Notes: generated by a model not told the origin, from the letters alone. Positions 42,576 to 51,670 are shown, counted from the first letter of the stretch. The stretch: 64,000 bases of DNA from Sphingomonas sp. YR710 (GCF_900101455.1 NZ_FMZJ01000003.1:62001-126000), one strand, 5' to 3'. Numbers and translations are program-made.

Positions 42576-44167
42576 TGCGCACCCTGGCATTGCGCCATTC
42601 AGCGGCCGCTATATTCGCCGCACTAGCGGTCGCCGGCCCCGGGATGGCGGCCACGCCCCTCCCCGCATTCACCCGTCATGCATCGATCGGCAAGCCCGAG
42701 GAAACTACGACATTGTCGATTGGCTCGGGCCAGATGGTGCGTCTTCCCGAGCCGATGACAGACCTGTTCGTCGCAGACGACAAGATCGCCGATGTGCAGG
42801 TCAGATCCTCCCAGATGCTTTATATATTCGGCAAGGGTGCGGGCGAAACCGCGGTCTATGCCACGGACAAATCGGGCAAGGTCCTGTGGTCGTCCACCGT
42901 AAGGGTCGGCGCCAATATCTCCAGCGTCGATGCTATGCTGAAGCTCGCCATGCCCGAGGCCGCGATCACCGCCACCACGATGAACGGGATCGTCCTGCTG
43001 ACCGGAACGGTCGCCGCACCGACCGATATCGAGGAAGCCCAGAAGCTCGTCGAAAAATTCGTCGGTGAGCAGACCCAGGTCGTCAACCGGCTCAAGTCGG
43101 CGACGCCGCTGCAGGTCAGCCTGCACGTCAAGATCGCCGAGGTCAGCCGCGAATTCGCCAAGCAGATCGGCGTCAACCTGCTCAACCGCGACACGACCGG
43201 CGGATTCCTGTTCGGTATCGCGCAGGGTCGCAGCTTCGGCACGATCGGCAATCGCGACATCAGCGCGCTGCCAAAGGTGGACGCTTCGGCCAATTATGGA
43301 TTCCCCGCCGGCTCGCTGTCACTGCCGTTCGATCCGGCGACCGGCCAGTTCGTCACCGGGCCGGGAACGGCCTATTCGCTGAGCGGCCTTCTGTCGGCGG
43401 GTACCAGCCTTGGATTCGCTGGCAAGTTCCTGGGTATGGATCTGGCGGCGGCGATCGACCTCGCCGAGAATGACGGGCTGGTGACGACCCTGGCCGAACC
43501 CAATCTTACCGCCCTGTCCGGCGAAACCGCCAGTTTCCTCGCCGGTGGTGAAATCCCCATCCCGATTTCGGGCGGGCTTGGTTCGGTCTCAGTCGAATTC
43601 AAGCAATATGGCGTCAGCCTGTCCTTCACGCCGACGGTGCTCGCAGGCGGCCGGATTTCGTTGCGCGTACGCCCCGAGGTGTCACAATTGTCGTCGGCCG
43701 GCGCCGTCAAACTCAACGGCTTCACAATCCCCGGCATCAGCACGCGCCGCGCGGAAACCACGGTCGAACTTGGCTCAGGCCAAGCGTTCATGATCGGCGG
43801 GTTGATGAGCAACGGCCAGAACAACACGGTCGACAAGGCGCCGTTCCTCGGCGATCTGCCTGTGCTTGGCGCGTTGTTCCGATCAAACGGTTTCAAGCGC
43901 AACGAAACCGAACTGATGATCGTCGTCACGCCCTATCTGGTGCGACCGGTGTCTCCTAATCAGATTGCGCTGCCGACCGACGGCTATCGCGCGCCAACAG
44001 ACGGGCAGAGGGTGATTGCCGGTCAGTCATTCGATGGCAAAAGCGGCGAGCAACGCGCGGTGCCGCACACCGCCAGTCCCCGCACGATAGCGCCCCCTGC
44101 CGGCAAGCAATCTGTGCGGGATCAAGGTCCATCGTCCGTCCCCGATGCCGGCTTCTCGGTGAATTGA
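42575..44167 (+). CDS. cpaC: Outer-membrane secretin CpaC/RcpA
   Basis: A 530-residue secretin. A signal peptide is followed by the pilus-specific N-domain (SGQMVRLPEPMTDLFVADDKIADVQ), a BON-like segment (VLLTGTVAAPTDIEEAQKLVE) and the secretin core (VTTLAEPNLTALSGETASFLAGGEIPIP ... VELGSGQAFMIGGL). It forms the outer-membrane pore of the Tad pilus. GGAGG lies six bases before ATG. Confidence 0.94.
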   Translation: MRTLALRHSAAAIFAALAVAGPGMAATPLPAFTRHASIGKPEETTTLSIGSGQMVRLPEPMTDLFVADDKIADVQVRSSQMLYIFGKGAGETAVYATDKSGKVLWSSTVRVGANISSVDAMLKLAMPEAAITATTMNGIVLLTGTVAAPTDIEEAQKLVEKFVGEQTQVVNRLKSATPLQVSLHVKIAEVSREFAKQIGVNLLNRDTTGGFLFGIAQGRSFGTIGNRDISALPKVDASANYGFPAGSLSLPFDPATGQFVTGPGTAYSLSGLLSAGTSLGFAGKFLGMDLAAAIDLAENDGLVTTLAEPNLTALSGETASFLAGGEIPIPISGGLGSVSVEFKQYGVSLSFTPTVLAGGRISLRVRPEVSQLSSAGAVKLNGFTIPGISTRRAETTVELGSGQAFMIGGLMSNGQNNTVDKAPFLGDLPVLGALFRSNGFKRNETELMIVVTPYLVRPVSPNQIALPTDGYRAPTDGQRVIAGQSFDGKSGEQRAVPHTASPRTIAPPAGKQSVRDQGPSSVPDAGFSVN

Positions 44168-44175
44168 GCGCTCCA

Positions 44176-44823
44176 ATGGAACAGATCATGCCGCAACGCC
44201 GCCACTTGCTGATCCTGACAATGGCCCTTGTACTGCCCTGGGCGCCAGCCATGGCGGATCGGTACAATCGCGGCGTCTCATCGGTCCACCAGCCGATCGT
44301 CCAGCGCGACGATTATGTGCTCGACGTGCCCGCCGGCGCGCTCGGTATCGCCGATCGCGATCGCATCCTGCAATGGTTCGCCGCCATCAACCTGGGCTAT
44401 GGTGATCGTGTAAGTATCGACGGCAGGGCTGCGGGCGACGCTACCGATACCAGCAGCATCGCGGCTCTAGTGGGGCGCTATGGCCTGTTCGTGACCCCCG
44501 GCGCGCCGATCACCCAAGGCGATGTCGCCGCCGGCAACCTGCGCATCATCGTCAGCCGTTCAACCGCCAGCGTTGCCGGCTGCCCCGATTGGAGCCAACC
44601 CTCGCAACCCAATTTCACGTCATCGGCCATGTCCAATTATGGCTGCGCGATCAATTCGACGATGGCGGCAATGGTCGCCGATCCACAGGATCTGGTCCGC
44701 GGCGTGGCCGCACAAGGCGGCGATGCGGAAACCGCGACCAAGGCGATCCGAAGCTGGCGTGAAGCCATGCCGACGGCAAAGGGCGGCCTCAAGGTTGAAT
44801 CGGTAAAAGGCGGCCAACCATGA
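44176..44823 (+). CDS. cpaD: Pilus assembly protein CpaD
   Basis: A 215-residue protein of the CpaD family. The conserved part is GCPDWSQPSQPNFTSSAMSNYGCAIN with MVADPQDLVRG. The N-terminus is a cleavable signal (LLILTMALVLPWAPAMA) with no lipobox Cys, unlike CpaD proteins that are lipoproteins. ATG 44176 is used; a TTG at 44164 overlaps the cpaC stop. Its own stop overlaps cpaE (ATGA). Confidence 0.85.
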   Translation: MEQIMPQRRHLLILTMALVLPWAPAMADRYNRGVSSVHQPIVQRDDYVLDVPAGALGIADRDRILQWFAAINLGYGDRVSIDGRAAGDATDTSSIAALVGRYGLFVTPGAPITQGDVAAGNLRIIVSRSTASVAGCPDWSQPSQPNFTSSAMSNYGCAINSTMAAMVADPQDLVRGVAAQGGDAETATKAIRSWREAMPTAKGGLKVESVKGGQP

Positions 44824-46082
44824 ACGCCCCCTTCAATTCGCGCACATCCACCCGCCATCCCTTCGCCGCTTATGTCTGTGACGATGTCAGCGCGGAATTG
44901 CTCAAGCCGTTGGTGTTCGAACTCGGATGGCCGCCGGAATCGGTCAATCGCGGCGGTTTGCGCGGCGCGATCCAGGCGCTTTCGGTATCGGCGAGCCCCA
45001 CCATATTGTTCGTCGATCTGGCCGACACTGCCGATCCGCTGAACGACGTCAGCGCATTGGCCGAAGTATGCGAGCCGGGCACAGTCGTGATCGCCGCGGG
45101 GACGGTGAACGATGTGCGATTGTACCGCGAACTGCTGAACAGCGGTATTCAGGACTATCTGCTGAAGCCTTTTACCGCCGATCAGGTCCGCGATTCGCTG
45201 GCGCAGGCGCAGATGATGCTTATGGGCGCGCGCCCGATCGATCCGGCCGATGACCATATCCACCTGATGACCGCGGTGATCGGGGTTCGCGGCGGCATCG
45301 GCGCGTCGTCGATCGCCGCGTCGCTGGCGTGGTTGATGGGCGAAAATGGCGGACACCGCACCGCATTGCTCGATCTGGATGTGCATTTCGGCACCGGCGC
45401 ATTGGCGCTGGATCTGGAACCCGGGCGCGGCCTCACCGACGCAATCGACAATCCTTCTCGGATCGACGGGCTGTTCCTCGAACGCGCGCTGGTGAGGGCC
45501 AACGATAAATTATCGGTGCTCTCGGCCGAGGCGCCGATCAACGCGCCGATCCTGACCGACGGCGCAGCCTATTTCCAGCTTCAGGAAGAAATGAAGTCGG
45601 CGTTCGAATGCACCGTCGTCGATGTGCCGCGCCACATGATGGTCCAGCATCCGCACCTCTTCCACGATGTGCAGTCGATCGTGCTCGTCGTAGATCTCAC
45701 TCTGGCAGCGACCCGCGATACGATCCGCATCCTTGCATGGCTGCGCAACAATGCGCCGCAGGCTGGCATCCTGATCGTCGCGAACCGCATCCATCCGAGC
45801 CTGACCGAAATCGGTCGCAAGGATTTCGAATCATCAATCGAACGGCCGATCGATTTCGTCCTGCCTTACGACCTGAAACAGGTCGTCAACGCCGCCAAGC
45901 TCGGCAAGTCGATCGCCGAAGCCGCGAAAACCGCCAAAATCGGCCAAACCCTCGCCCAGATTTCGCGAAAACTGCTCCAGCTCGTGGCGGACGATCCCGC
46001 ATCTGAAGGCAGCCATAAGGCATCCCTGCTCGACGAACTTCTGACCGTCTTCAAGTCCAAGTCCAAAATCGCACGCAAATGA
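44820..46082 (+). CDS. cpaE: Pilus localisation ATPase-like protein CpaE/TadZ
   Basis: A 420-residue protein. A receiver-like N-terminal domain (TILFVDLADTADPLNDVSAL ... IQDYLLKPFTADQVRD) precedes a MinD/ParA-type ATPase whose deviant Walker A reads GVRGGIGASSIAASLAW (no Lys of the usual GKGG form). DLDVHFGTGALALDL follows. It positions the Tad machinery, often at a pole. No cpaF gene follows, which is unusual. Confidence 0.92.
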   Translation: MNAPFNSRTSTRHPFAAYVCDDVSAELLKPLVFELGWPPESVNRGGLRGAIQALSVSASPTILFVDLADTADPLNDVSALAEVCEPGTVVIAAGTVNDVRLYRELLNSGIQDYLLKPFTADQVRDSLAQAQMMLMGARPIDPADDHIHLMTAVIGVRGGIGASSIAASLAWLMGENGGHRTALLDLDVHFGTGALALDLEPGRGLTDAIDNPSRIDGLFLERALVRANDKLSVLSAEAPINAPILTDGAAYFQLQEEMKSAFECTVVDVPRHMMVQHPHLFHDVQSIVLVVDLTLAATRDTIRILAWLRNNAPQAGILIVANRIHPSLTEIGRKDFESSIERPIDFVLPYDLKQVVNAAKLGKSIAEAAKTAKIGQTLAQISRKLLQLVADDPASEGSHKASLLDELLTVFKSKSKIARK

Positions 46083-46119
46083 CCGGCGGCACCTCCGCAT
46101 TGATCGCGACGCCCCTCTC

Positions 46120-47094
46120 ATGATGTCGATCGCCATCCTCACTTTGCCCCTGATCGGGGTGGCCGTGCTGCTCGGGCTTATGGTGCTCAATCCCGGCATG
46201 GCACGGGCACAGACCCGGCGCCTCGCCGCCATTCGCGGCCGTCACAACGTCAATGGCGAACCTGCGGTCAACGAACAGGTGCGCAAGCTTCTGGCCAGCC
46301 GGAACGCCACGATCAGGCGCCGTAAGCTGATCCATCTGCTCATCCCCGAATCCGAGGATCTGCTCAAGCAGGTCGAGGCGGCAGGCAAGCACTGGACGGT
46401 CCCGCAATATTTCCTGGCCTCCGGCGCCGCCGGAATCGTGGCATTCGTGCTGACCATCCTTGCTGGCGCGCCCGCGCTTTTGGCGCTCCTGTTCGGCATA
46501 TTCTGCGGGCTGGGCCTGCCACGCCTGGCGCTGGGCTGGCTGGTCAAGCGACGGCTCGCCGATTTCGTGGTACGCTTCCCCGACGCGATCGAATTGCTGG
46601 TGCGAGGCTTGCGCGCCGGCCTGCCGATATCGGAAACGATGGGCGCCGTCGCGAGCGAGATCGAAGGACCGGTCGGTTCGGAATTTCAGGCTGTGTCCGA
46701 TCGCATGAAGATCGGCCGCACCCTCGAAGCAGCACTGCAGGAAACCGCAGATCGTCTTGGCACTGCCGAATTTCAGTTCTTCGTCATCACCCTGGCGATC
46801 CAGCGCGAAACCGGCGGCAATCTTGCCGAAACGCTCTCCAACCTGTCCGAAGTGCTCCGCAAGCGGATGCAGATGAAACTCAAGATTTCGGCGATGTCGT
46901 CCGAATCCAAGGCATCGGCCTATATCATCGGCGCGCTGCCGTTCCTGGTGTTCGGCATCATCAGCGTCGTCAGTCCCAAATATATGGCCGGATTCTTCCA
47001 GGATCAGCGACTGATGATCGCCGGCCTCGTCGGCATGATCTGGATGGGCATCGGCGCCTTCATCATGCGCCAGATGATCAATTTCGAGATTTAG
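46120..47094 (+). CDS. tadB: Inner-membrane platform protein TadB
   Basis: A 324-residue T2SSF-domain protein. An N-terminal membrane segment is followed by two helices (LASGAAGIVAFVLTILAGAP, LLFGIFCGLGLPRLALGWLV), the T2SSF core (FPDAIELLVRGLRAGLPISETM ... RMKIGRTLEAALQETADRLGTAEFQF ... RETGGNLAETLSNLSEVLRKR) and C-terminal helices. It forms the assembly platform with TadC and normally meets the CpaF/TadA ATPase. It begins only 37 bases after cpaE, where cpaF would be expected. Confidence 0.92.
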   Translation: MMSIAILTLPLIGVAVLLGLMVLNPGMARAQTRRLAAIRGRHNVNGEPAVNEQVRKLLASRNATIRRRKLIHLLIPESEDLLKQVEAAGKHWTVPQYFLASGAAGIVAFVLTILAGAPALLALLFGIFCGLGLPRLALGWLVKRRLADFVVRFPDAIELLVRGLRAGLPISETMGAVASEIEGPVGSEFQAVSDRMKIGRTLEAALQETADRLGTAEFQFFVITLAIQRETGGNLAETLSNLSEVLRKRMQMKLKISAMSSESKASAYIIGALPFLVFGIISVVSPKYMAGFFQDQRLMIAGLVGMIWMGIGAFIMRQMINFEI

Positions 47095-47108
47095 GGCCGG
47101 ATCCGGAC

Positions 47109-48101
47109 ATGGAACATCAGGTCACCACCCATTTCATTCAGACGCTCGTTTCAATCGGCTTTGCGCTGGCGACGGCGGTCGTGATGCTCGTGCTCGGGCA
47201 CAAGATCGTCAAGCAGATGGGCCAGGACCCAATGGCGCGCCGGGTGAAGGCGCTCAATGATCGACGCGAGCAGTTGAAGGCCGGTGTCGCCGCCTCGAAA
47301 ACGCGCAGGCGCCCGCGCCAGGAAAAGAAGAATGTCTCGGTCGATCGGATGCGTAAATTCCTGCAGTCGCTGAAGATGCTGCAGGATTCACAGGTGAAGG
47401 CGGCGCAGCTCAACCTGTCGCGCGCCGGCATCCGCACCAAGGATACGGCGGTGACCGTCATCTTCTTCCGGCTCGTGGCACCGGTGATGATCGGCACCAC
47501 GGTCGCGGTCGGCGTATATCTGCTCAACTGGTTTCCGGACGCCGGCGCGCTCAAGAAATATCTGATCGTCGCCGGTACCCTGCTGCTCAGCTACAAGGCG
47601 CCCGACATCTACGTCAAAAACCTGATCGGCAAGCGCCAGCTCGCAATCCGCAGGGCGCTGCCTGATGCGCTCGATCTGCTGGTGATCTGTGCCGAGGCCG
47701 GCCTGACCGTCGACATGGCGTTCGGCCGGGTCGCCCGCGAACTGGGCAAGGCCTATCCCGAGCTTGGCGACGAATTCGCGCTGACCGCGATCGAACTCGG
47801 CTTCCTGACCGATCGGCGGATGGCGTTCGACAATCTCGCCCAGCGCGCCAATATCGATTCGATCCGCGGCGTCGTCACCACGATGATCCAGACCGAGAAA
47901 TATGGCACGCCGCTGGCTGCGGCTCTGCGCGTATTATCCGCCGAATTCCGCCACGAACGGATGATGAAGGCCGAAGAGAAGGCCGCCCGCCTGCCCGCGA
48001 TCATGACGGTGCCGCTAATCCTGTTCATCCTGCCCGTGCTGTTCATCGTGATCCTGGGTCCTGCGGCCTGTTCGATCAGCGACAACGTGCTCCACCGCTA
48101 A
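47109..48101 (+). CDS. tadC: Inner-membrane platform protein TadC
   Basis: A 330-residue T2SSF-domain protein. An N-terminal membrane helix (TLVSIGFALATAVVMLVLGH), a basic stretch (SKTRRRPRQEKKN), two central helices, and the core ALPDALDLLVICAEAGLTVDMAFGRVARELG and MIQTEKYGTPLAAALRVLSAEFRHERM are seen, ending with a helix (PAIMTVPLILFILPVLFIVIL). It pairs with TadB. It is the last recognisable pilus gene here. Confidence 0.92.
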   Translation: MEHQVTTHFIQTLVSIGFALATAVVMLVLGHKIVKQMGQDPMARRVKALNDRREQLKAGVAASKTRRRPRQEKKNVSVDRMRKFLQSLKMLQDSQVKAAQLNLSRAGIRTKDTAVTVIFFRLVAPVMIGTTVAVGVYLLNWFPDAGALKKYLIVAGTLLLSYKAPDIYVKNLIGKRQLAIRRALPDALDLLVICAEAGLTVDMAFGRVARELGKAYPELGDEFALTAIELGFLTDRRMAFDNLAQRANIDSIRGVVTTMIQTEKYGTPLAAALRVLSAEFRHERMMKAEEKAARLPAIMTVPLILFILPVLFIVILGPAACSISDNVLHR

Positions 48102-48157
48102 GGGAACGGCGGTGCCGGCAAACGGTTATCCTTCCGAAACGTCGGAAGGTCAGTCGC

Positions 48158-48730
48158 ATGCCCGAATTCAGCACCAATCAATGGGCCGTCATCGGCCTTG
48201 TCCTTATTCTCGGCTGGTTGCTGGGCTTGCTGATGCGGTCCGGCGCCGGCAAATGGCGGCGCGCCTTCGAACAGGAACGCGCCTTACGGATAGCCGCCGA
48301 CAAGGAACGCGCCGCACATGCCACGCGGCTGACAGAATTGGAGGGCGAACGCGAACGCCGGATCGAACTCGAGCGCGAACGGGAGAGCCATATCGCCCGC
48401 ACCACCGCAGCCAACGCCCGCATCGCCGAACTCGAGCGCGATCAGCCGGCTTTCTCAGGTGCGACCGCCGGATCGGTCGCCGCGGCGGCGGCCGGCCGGC
48501 GTGACGACCTCGCCCTGATCCACGGCGTCGGTCGTAGCGGCGAATCGCGCCTCAACGATCTCGGCGTCTATAGCTATGGCGATATCATCGAGCTGAGCCC
48601 GGCCGATGAAGCCGCACTCGAAGGCCGGCTGGGCGCGGAACCCGGGGCCATCGCAGACGGCAAATGGCGGGAGCAGGCCGAACTTCTCAAACATGGCAAG
48701 ACCGAGGAACATGCAAGGCTGTTCTCGTAA
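48158..48730 (+). CDS. Membrane-anchored coiled-coil protein with helix-hairpin-helix domain
   Basis: A 190-residue protein: one N-terminal membrane helix (WAVIGLVLILGWLLGLLM), then a Glu/Arg-rich coiled coil (residues 35-93), then a C-terminal HhH-like domain (DLALIHGVGRSGESRLNDLGVYSYGDIIELSP) as in DUF4332 or predicted 5'-nuclease-like domains. No nuclease residues are evident, so DNA or protein binding at the membrane is more likely. It lies 56 bases after tadC and may be transcribed with it. Confidence 0.75.
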   Translation: MPEFSTNQWAVIGLVLILGWLLGLLMRSGAGKWRRAFEQERALRIAADKERAAHATRLTELEGERERRIELERERESHIARTTAANARIAELERDQPAFSGATAGSVAAAAAGRRDDLALIHGVGRSGESRLNDLGVYSYGDIIELSPADEAALEGRLGAEPGAIADGKWREQAELLKHGKTEEHARLFS

Positions 48731-48750
48731 TCGCCAAAAAAGCTGGTGGA

Positions 48751-48844
48751 GGTGGGAGCCGGAACGACCCGACACGAAATCGTTGCGGCTGCTTCCTTCC
48801 GGACCTGACCGGGTTGGCGACAATATCGTCCGCCCGACTCCCGC
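48751..48844 (-). ncRNA. ffs: Small signal recognition particle RNA (4.5S type)
   Basis: The minus strand holds GGTCAGGTCCGGAAGGAAGC, the near-invariant domain IV core that binds Ffh, with AGCC after it. The 5' GGGAGTCGG (plus positions 48834-48842) pairs with the 3' CCGGCTCCC (48754-48762), closing a hairpin of about 95 bases typical of small bacterial SRP RNA. A T6 run follows on the minus strand (plus 48737-48743), suitable for termination. It guides membrane-protein targeting with Ffh and FtsY. Exact ends are approximate. Confidence 0.93.
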
Positions 48845-48906
48845 CGCGCATATGGGGGAGCGCGCGGCGAGATGCAAGAGCGCCGAGAAGCAAGAGCCCC
48901 GAGAAG

Positions 48907-49039
48907 CCCTCTCCCGCCCGCGGGAGAGGGTTGGGCGAGGGTCTTCTGCCTTTCTTTTCTGTTTCTTAAACGCAACATCCACGGGATCGAAGAACGAAGA
49001 AGGCCCTCATCCAAACCTTCTCCCGCATGCGGGAGAAGG
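48907..49039. repeat. Inverted pair of CTCTCCCGC/GCGGGAG palindromic repeats
   Basis: CCCTCTCCCGCCCGCGGGAG with AGGGTTGGGCGAGGG (48907-48941) is mirrored by GCCCTCATCCAAACCTTCTC and CCGCATGCGGGAGAAGG (49003-49039). Each half contains its own hairpin and the two halves are inverted relative to each other. The unit recurs near 30.99, 52.34 and 52.92 kb. Confidence 0.8.
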
Positions 49040-49054
49040 CTTCAGAAGCGACGT

Positions 49055-49390
49055 TCATCGCCCCTGCATGTTCCGCACTGCGCCGGGCATTTTCACCGTC
49101 AGACTCTCCAGCGCCGCATCGAGATGGATCTGGCACGCCAACCGCGAATAGCGGGTCACATGGCTCGCAAGATCGAGCAGATCCTCTTCCATCTCAGTGG
49201 CCGGGGGCAGCCTGCCAAAATCCTCCGCTGCCACGATCACATGGCAGGTCGAACAGGCCATCTGGCCCTCGCACGTCCCTTCCAGCGGCTGGCCGTCGGA
49301 CTGCGCCACTTCGAGCAGGCGCTGGCCGGCTGCGGCATCGACCGTGCTGCGGTGTTCGCCATTGGCGGAGATAAAAGTTACCTTGGTCAT
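49055..49390 (-). CDS. 2Fe-2S ferredoxin, adrenodoxin type
   Basis: A 111-residue ferredoxin with cluster ligands Cys40, Cys46, Cys49 and Cys86 (GTCEGQMACSTCHV and RLACQI), the C-x5-C-x2-C...C spacing of vertebrate-type and Isc-type ferredoxins. It donates electrons to cytochrome P450s or to Fe-S assembly. It overlaps the upstream cysteine desulfurase gene by four bases, which favours an Fe-S cluster assembly role here. Confidence 0.9.
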   Translation of the reverse strand: MTKVTFISANGEHRSTVDAAAGQRLLEVAQSDGQPLEGTCEGQMACSTCHVIVAAEDFGRLPPATEMEEDLLDLASHVTRYSRLACQIHLDAALESLTVKMPGAVRNMQGR

Positions 49391-50505
49391 GCGACATTCT
49401 TAACCCGTCGATCGATGGCGGCAACGATCAATGCTGCGGACCGGTCCACCTCCTCGTCGGTGGTATATCGTCCGAAGCCCAGCCTTATGCTCGATCGCGC
49501 TTCAGCGTCGCTCAGGCCAATCGCCCTGAGCACGTGGCTTGTCCGCCCGGTCCCGCTTGCACAGGCCGATCCCGCCGAAAACGCGACCTCGCGAATCCCG
49601 GATATCAATGATGATGAATCAATAGCTTGATGGCGTATATTAAGATTTCCTCTCCAGCGCTGATCGACATTACCGTTGACCTGCGCCCCTGCGGCAAGCA
49701 GCGGCGCCGAAAGCCGCGTCCACAGGCTTTCGACACGTTCGGCATCGCCGGCCATATGGTCCGCCGCGATCTTCGCCGCCACGCCAAATCCTGCGCACAG
49801 CATCGGCGCCAGCGTGCCCGATCGCAGGCCGCCCTCCTGCCCGCCGCCAAATATCAGCGGAGGCACCACCACGCCATCGCGCAACCAAAGAGCGCCAATT
49901 CCCTTTGGTCCAAATATCTTATGAGACGATATTGATATGAAATCGCAGGATATCACGGGCACCGGTATTCGCCCGAACCCCTGCACCGCATCGCAGAAGA
50001 ACAGAGCCCCCGCCGCTTGCGCGATCTCCGCGAGCGCGACAATCGGCTGGATCACGCCGATCTCATTGTTGACCAGCATCGCCGCCACCAAAGCGGTATC
50101 GCCATCAATCAGGCGGCGCGCCGCCTCCAAATCGACGATCCCATCATAGGCGACCGGCAGCTCGAGTATCCGAAAGCCCCGCGCTGCCATCGCCCGCGCC
50201 GTATCGCGCACGCAGGGATGTTCGGTCGCGATGGTCACGATCGTGCGCCGCTCGGCCGTTGCCGCCACGCCCTGTATCGCGATGTTCGCTGCCTCGGTCG
50301 CGCCCGAGGTAAAGACCAGCCGCCCGCCCGCGCCGCCAAGCGCCGCCATCACCCTCTCGCGCGCCAGTTCGACCGCCGCTCCCGCCTGTCGCCCGGCACG
50401 GTGCGGCGAATGCGGGTTGCCATAATCGCCATCGAGAAACGGCAGCATTGCCGCTTTGGCTTCGGGCGCGAGCGGCGTCGTCGCCTGATAGTCGAGATAA
50501 ATCAT
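49387..50505 (-). CDS. Cysteine desulfurase family protein 1 (NifS/IscS-like)
   Basis: A 372-residue PLP enzyme. YLDYQATTPLAPEA at the N-terminus, the substrate-site TEHPCV, the PLP Lys in SISSHKIFGPKG (residue 196) and the catalytic Cys loop SAGSACASGTGRTSHVL are present. It takes sulfur from cysteine for Fe-S or thio-cofactor synthesis. ATG 50505 overlaps the stop of the upstream paralogue by four bases; a higher in-frame ATG would extend into it. Its 3' end overlaps the ferredoxin gene, so the three form one operon. Confidence 0.9.
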   Translation of the reverse strand: MIYLDYQATTPLAPEAKAAMLPFLDGDYGNPHSPHRAGRQAGAAVELARERVMAALGGAGGRLVFTSGATEAANIAIQGVAATAERRTIVTIATEHPCVRDTARAMAARGFRILELPVAYDGIVDLEAARRLIDGDTALVAAMLVNNEIGVIQPIVALAEIAQAAGALFFCDAVQGFGRIPVPVISCDFISISSHKIFGPKGIGALWLRDGVVVPPLIFGGGQEGGLRSGTLAPMLCAGFGVAAKIAADHMAGDAERVESLWTRLSAPLLAAGAQVNGNVDQRWRGNLNIRHQAIDSSSLISGIREVAFSAGSACASGTGRTSHVLRAIGLSDAEARSSIRLGFGRYTTDEEVDRSAALIVAAIDRRVKNVA

Positions 50506-51572
50506 GCCGCGCGAACCCTCGCCCCCTCGGCGATCAACCGCCACAGATCGGCAAAGCGATCGACATCGTCAGCCGTTGTTTGAGGGCCGAAGCTCACCCG
50601 TATCACCTCGCGTGCTGCGATTTCATCCCAGCCCATCGCCGCAAGTACATGACTTGGCTTGAGACTTCCCGAGGAGCATGCGCTCCCGGCCGAAACCGAT
50701 ATGCCAGCCATGTCGAACCGGATCAGCTGCGCGGTCGCGGCGACTCCCGGCATCCGATAGCTCGCGATCGTCGGTAGCCGGTCCACCGCGTCGGCCACAA
50801 TGTACCCCCCGGCAGACCGCACAATGTCGTCCAGCCTGCCGCGCATGGCACCGGCTCGATCCAACCACGGCTCGGCGGCGTCGAGCGCAGCTGCGAAGGC
50901 CATGGCGGCCGGCACATTTTCGGTACCACCGCGATAGCCCTGCTCCTGCCCGCCGCTCGGCGCCAGGGTCGCGAGATCCCGGACCAGCAGCGCGCCGATA
51001 CCAGGCGGGCCGCCGAATTTGTGCGCCGATACGCTGATGAAGTCGGCCTCAGGCAGCGCCAATTTGCCCGCCGACTGCGCGCAATCGGCGAGCAACAATC
51101 CGTCCGCTGCGCGGGTCGCCGCCAACACCTCGGCCAGATCCTGGATCACCCCGGTCTCATTGTTGACCGACTGCACGGCCACGAGCGGCCGGTCGCCGCG
51201 AATTGCCGCCACATCCACGAGACCATTGGCTGAAACCGGCAATATCGTCGCATCCGGAGCCGCCCGGCGCACCGCATCATGCTCGACGGCCGAGATCAGC
51301 CGGTCGCCGGCCCTCGCCCGGCCCAGTCCCATGGCGATCGCTTCGCTTGCGCCGCTGGTGAAGATGATCGCGCCGTAAAAGCCCAAAGCCTGGCCGATCC
51401 GACCCCGCGCGTCCTCCAGTGCAGCACGCGCGGCACGGCCCTCGGCATGCGGCGAGGATGGGTTCGCCCAGTCGCTCAGCGCGCGCACCATCGCCTCGCG
51501 CGCCGCCGCGATCATCGGCGTCGTTGCGGCATGATCGAGATATGTTCGCTCGGTCAGGGCAGGATGCTCCAT
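50502..51572 (-). CDS. Cysteine desulfurase family protein 2
   Basis: A 356-residue paralogue of the next gene. TYLDHAATTPM, EHDAVRRAAP (replacing the usual EHPSV), Lys in SVSAHKFGGPPG and the loop SAGSACSSGSLKPSHVL are visible. The active-site Cys and PLP Lys are kept, but the His-containing loop differs from IscS. It is the first gene of the desulfurase-desulfurase-ferredoxin operon. One of the two may serve a special sulfur acceptor. Confidence 0.88.
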   Translation of the reverse strand: MEHPALTERTYLDHAATTPMIAAAREAMVRALSDWANPSSPHAEGRAARAALEDARGRIGQALGFYGAIIFTSGASEAIAMGLGRARAGDRLISAVEHDAVRRAAPDATILPVSANGLVDVAAIRGDRPLVAVQSVNNETGVIQDLAEVLAATRAADGLLLADCAQSAGKLALPEADFISVSAHKFGGPPGIGALLVRDLATLAPSGGQEQGYRGGTENVPAAMAFAAALDAAEPWLDRAGAMRGRLDDIVRSAGGYIVADAVDRLPTIASYRMPGVAATAQLIRFDMAGISVSAGSACSSGSLKPSHVLAAMGWDEIAAREVIRVSFGPQTTADDVDRFADLWRLIAEGARVRAA

Positions 51573-51670
51573 TTGATTGCGAAAAACCGCTTCATCCTTA
51601 TATAGGCTGGCGTTCAGCGGTGCGCCATCCGGTGCGCCTTTCCATAATTCGCTTCCTCAGAAGGATGTCG

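Noticed and set aside
48907-49039. Possible CRISPR array
   Set aside because: The units are inverted, of different lengths and each self-complementary, which fits REP-type elements and not direct repeats with spacers.
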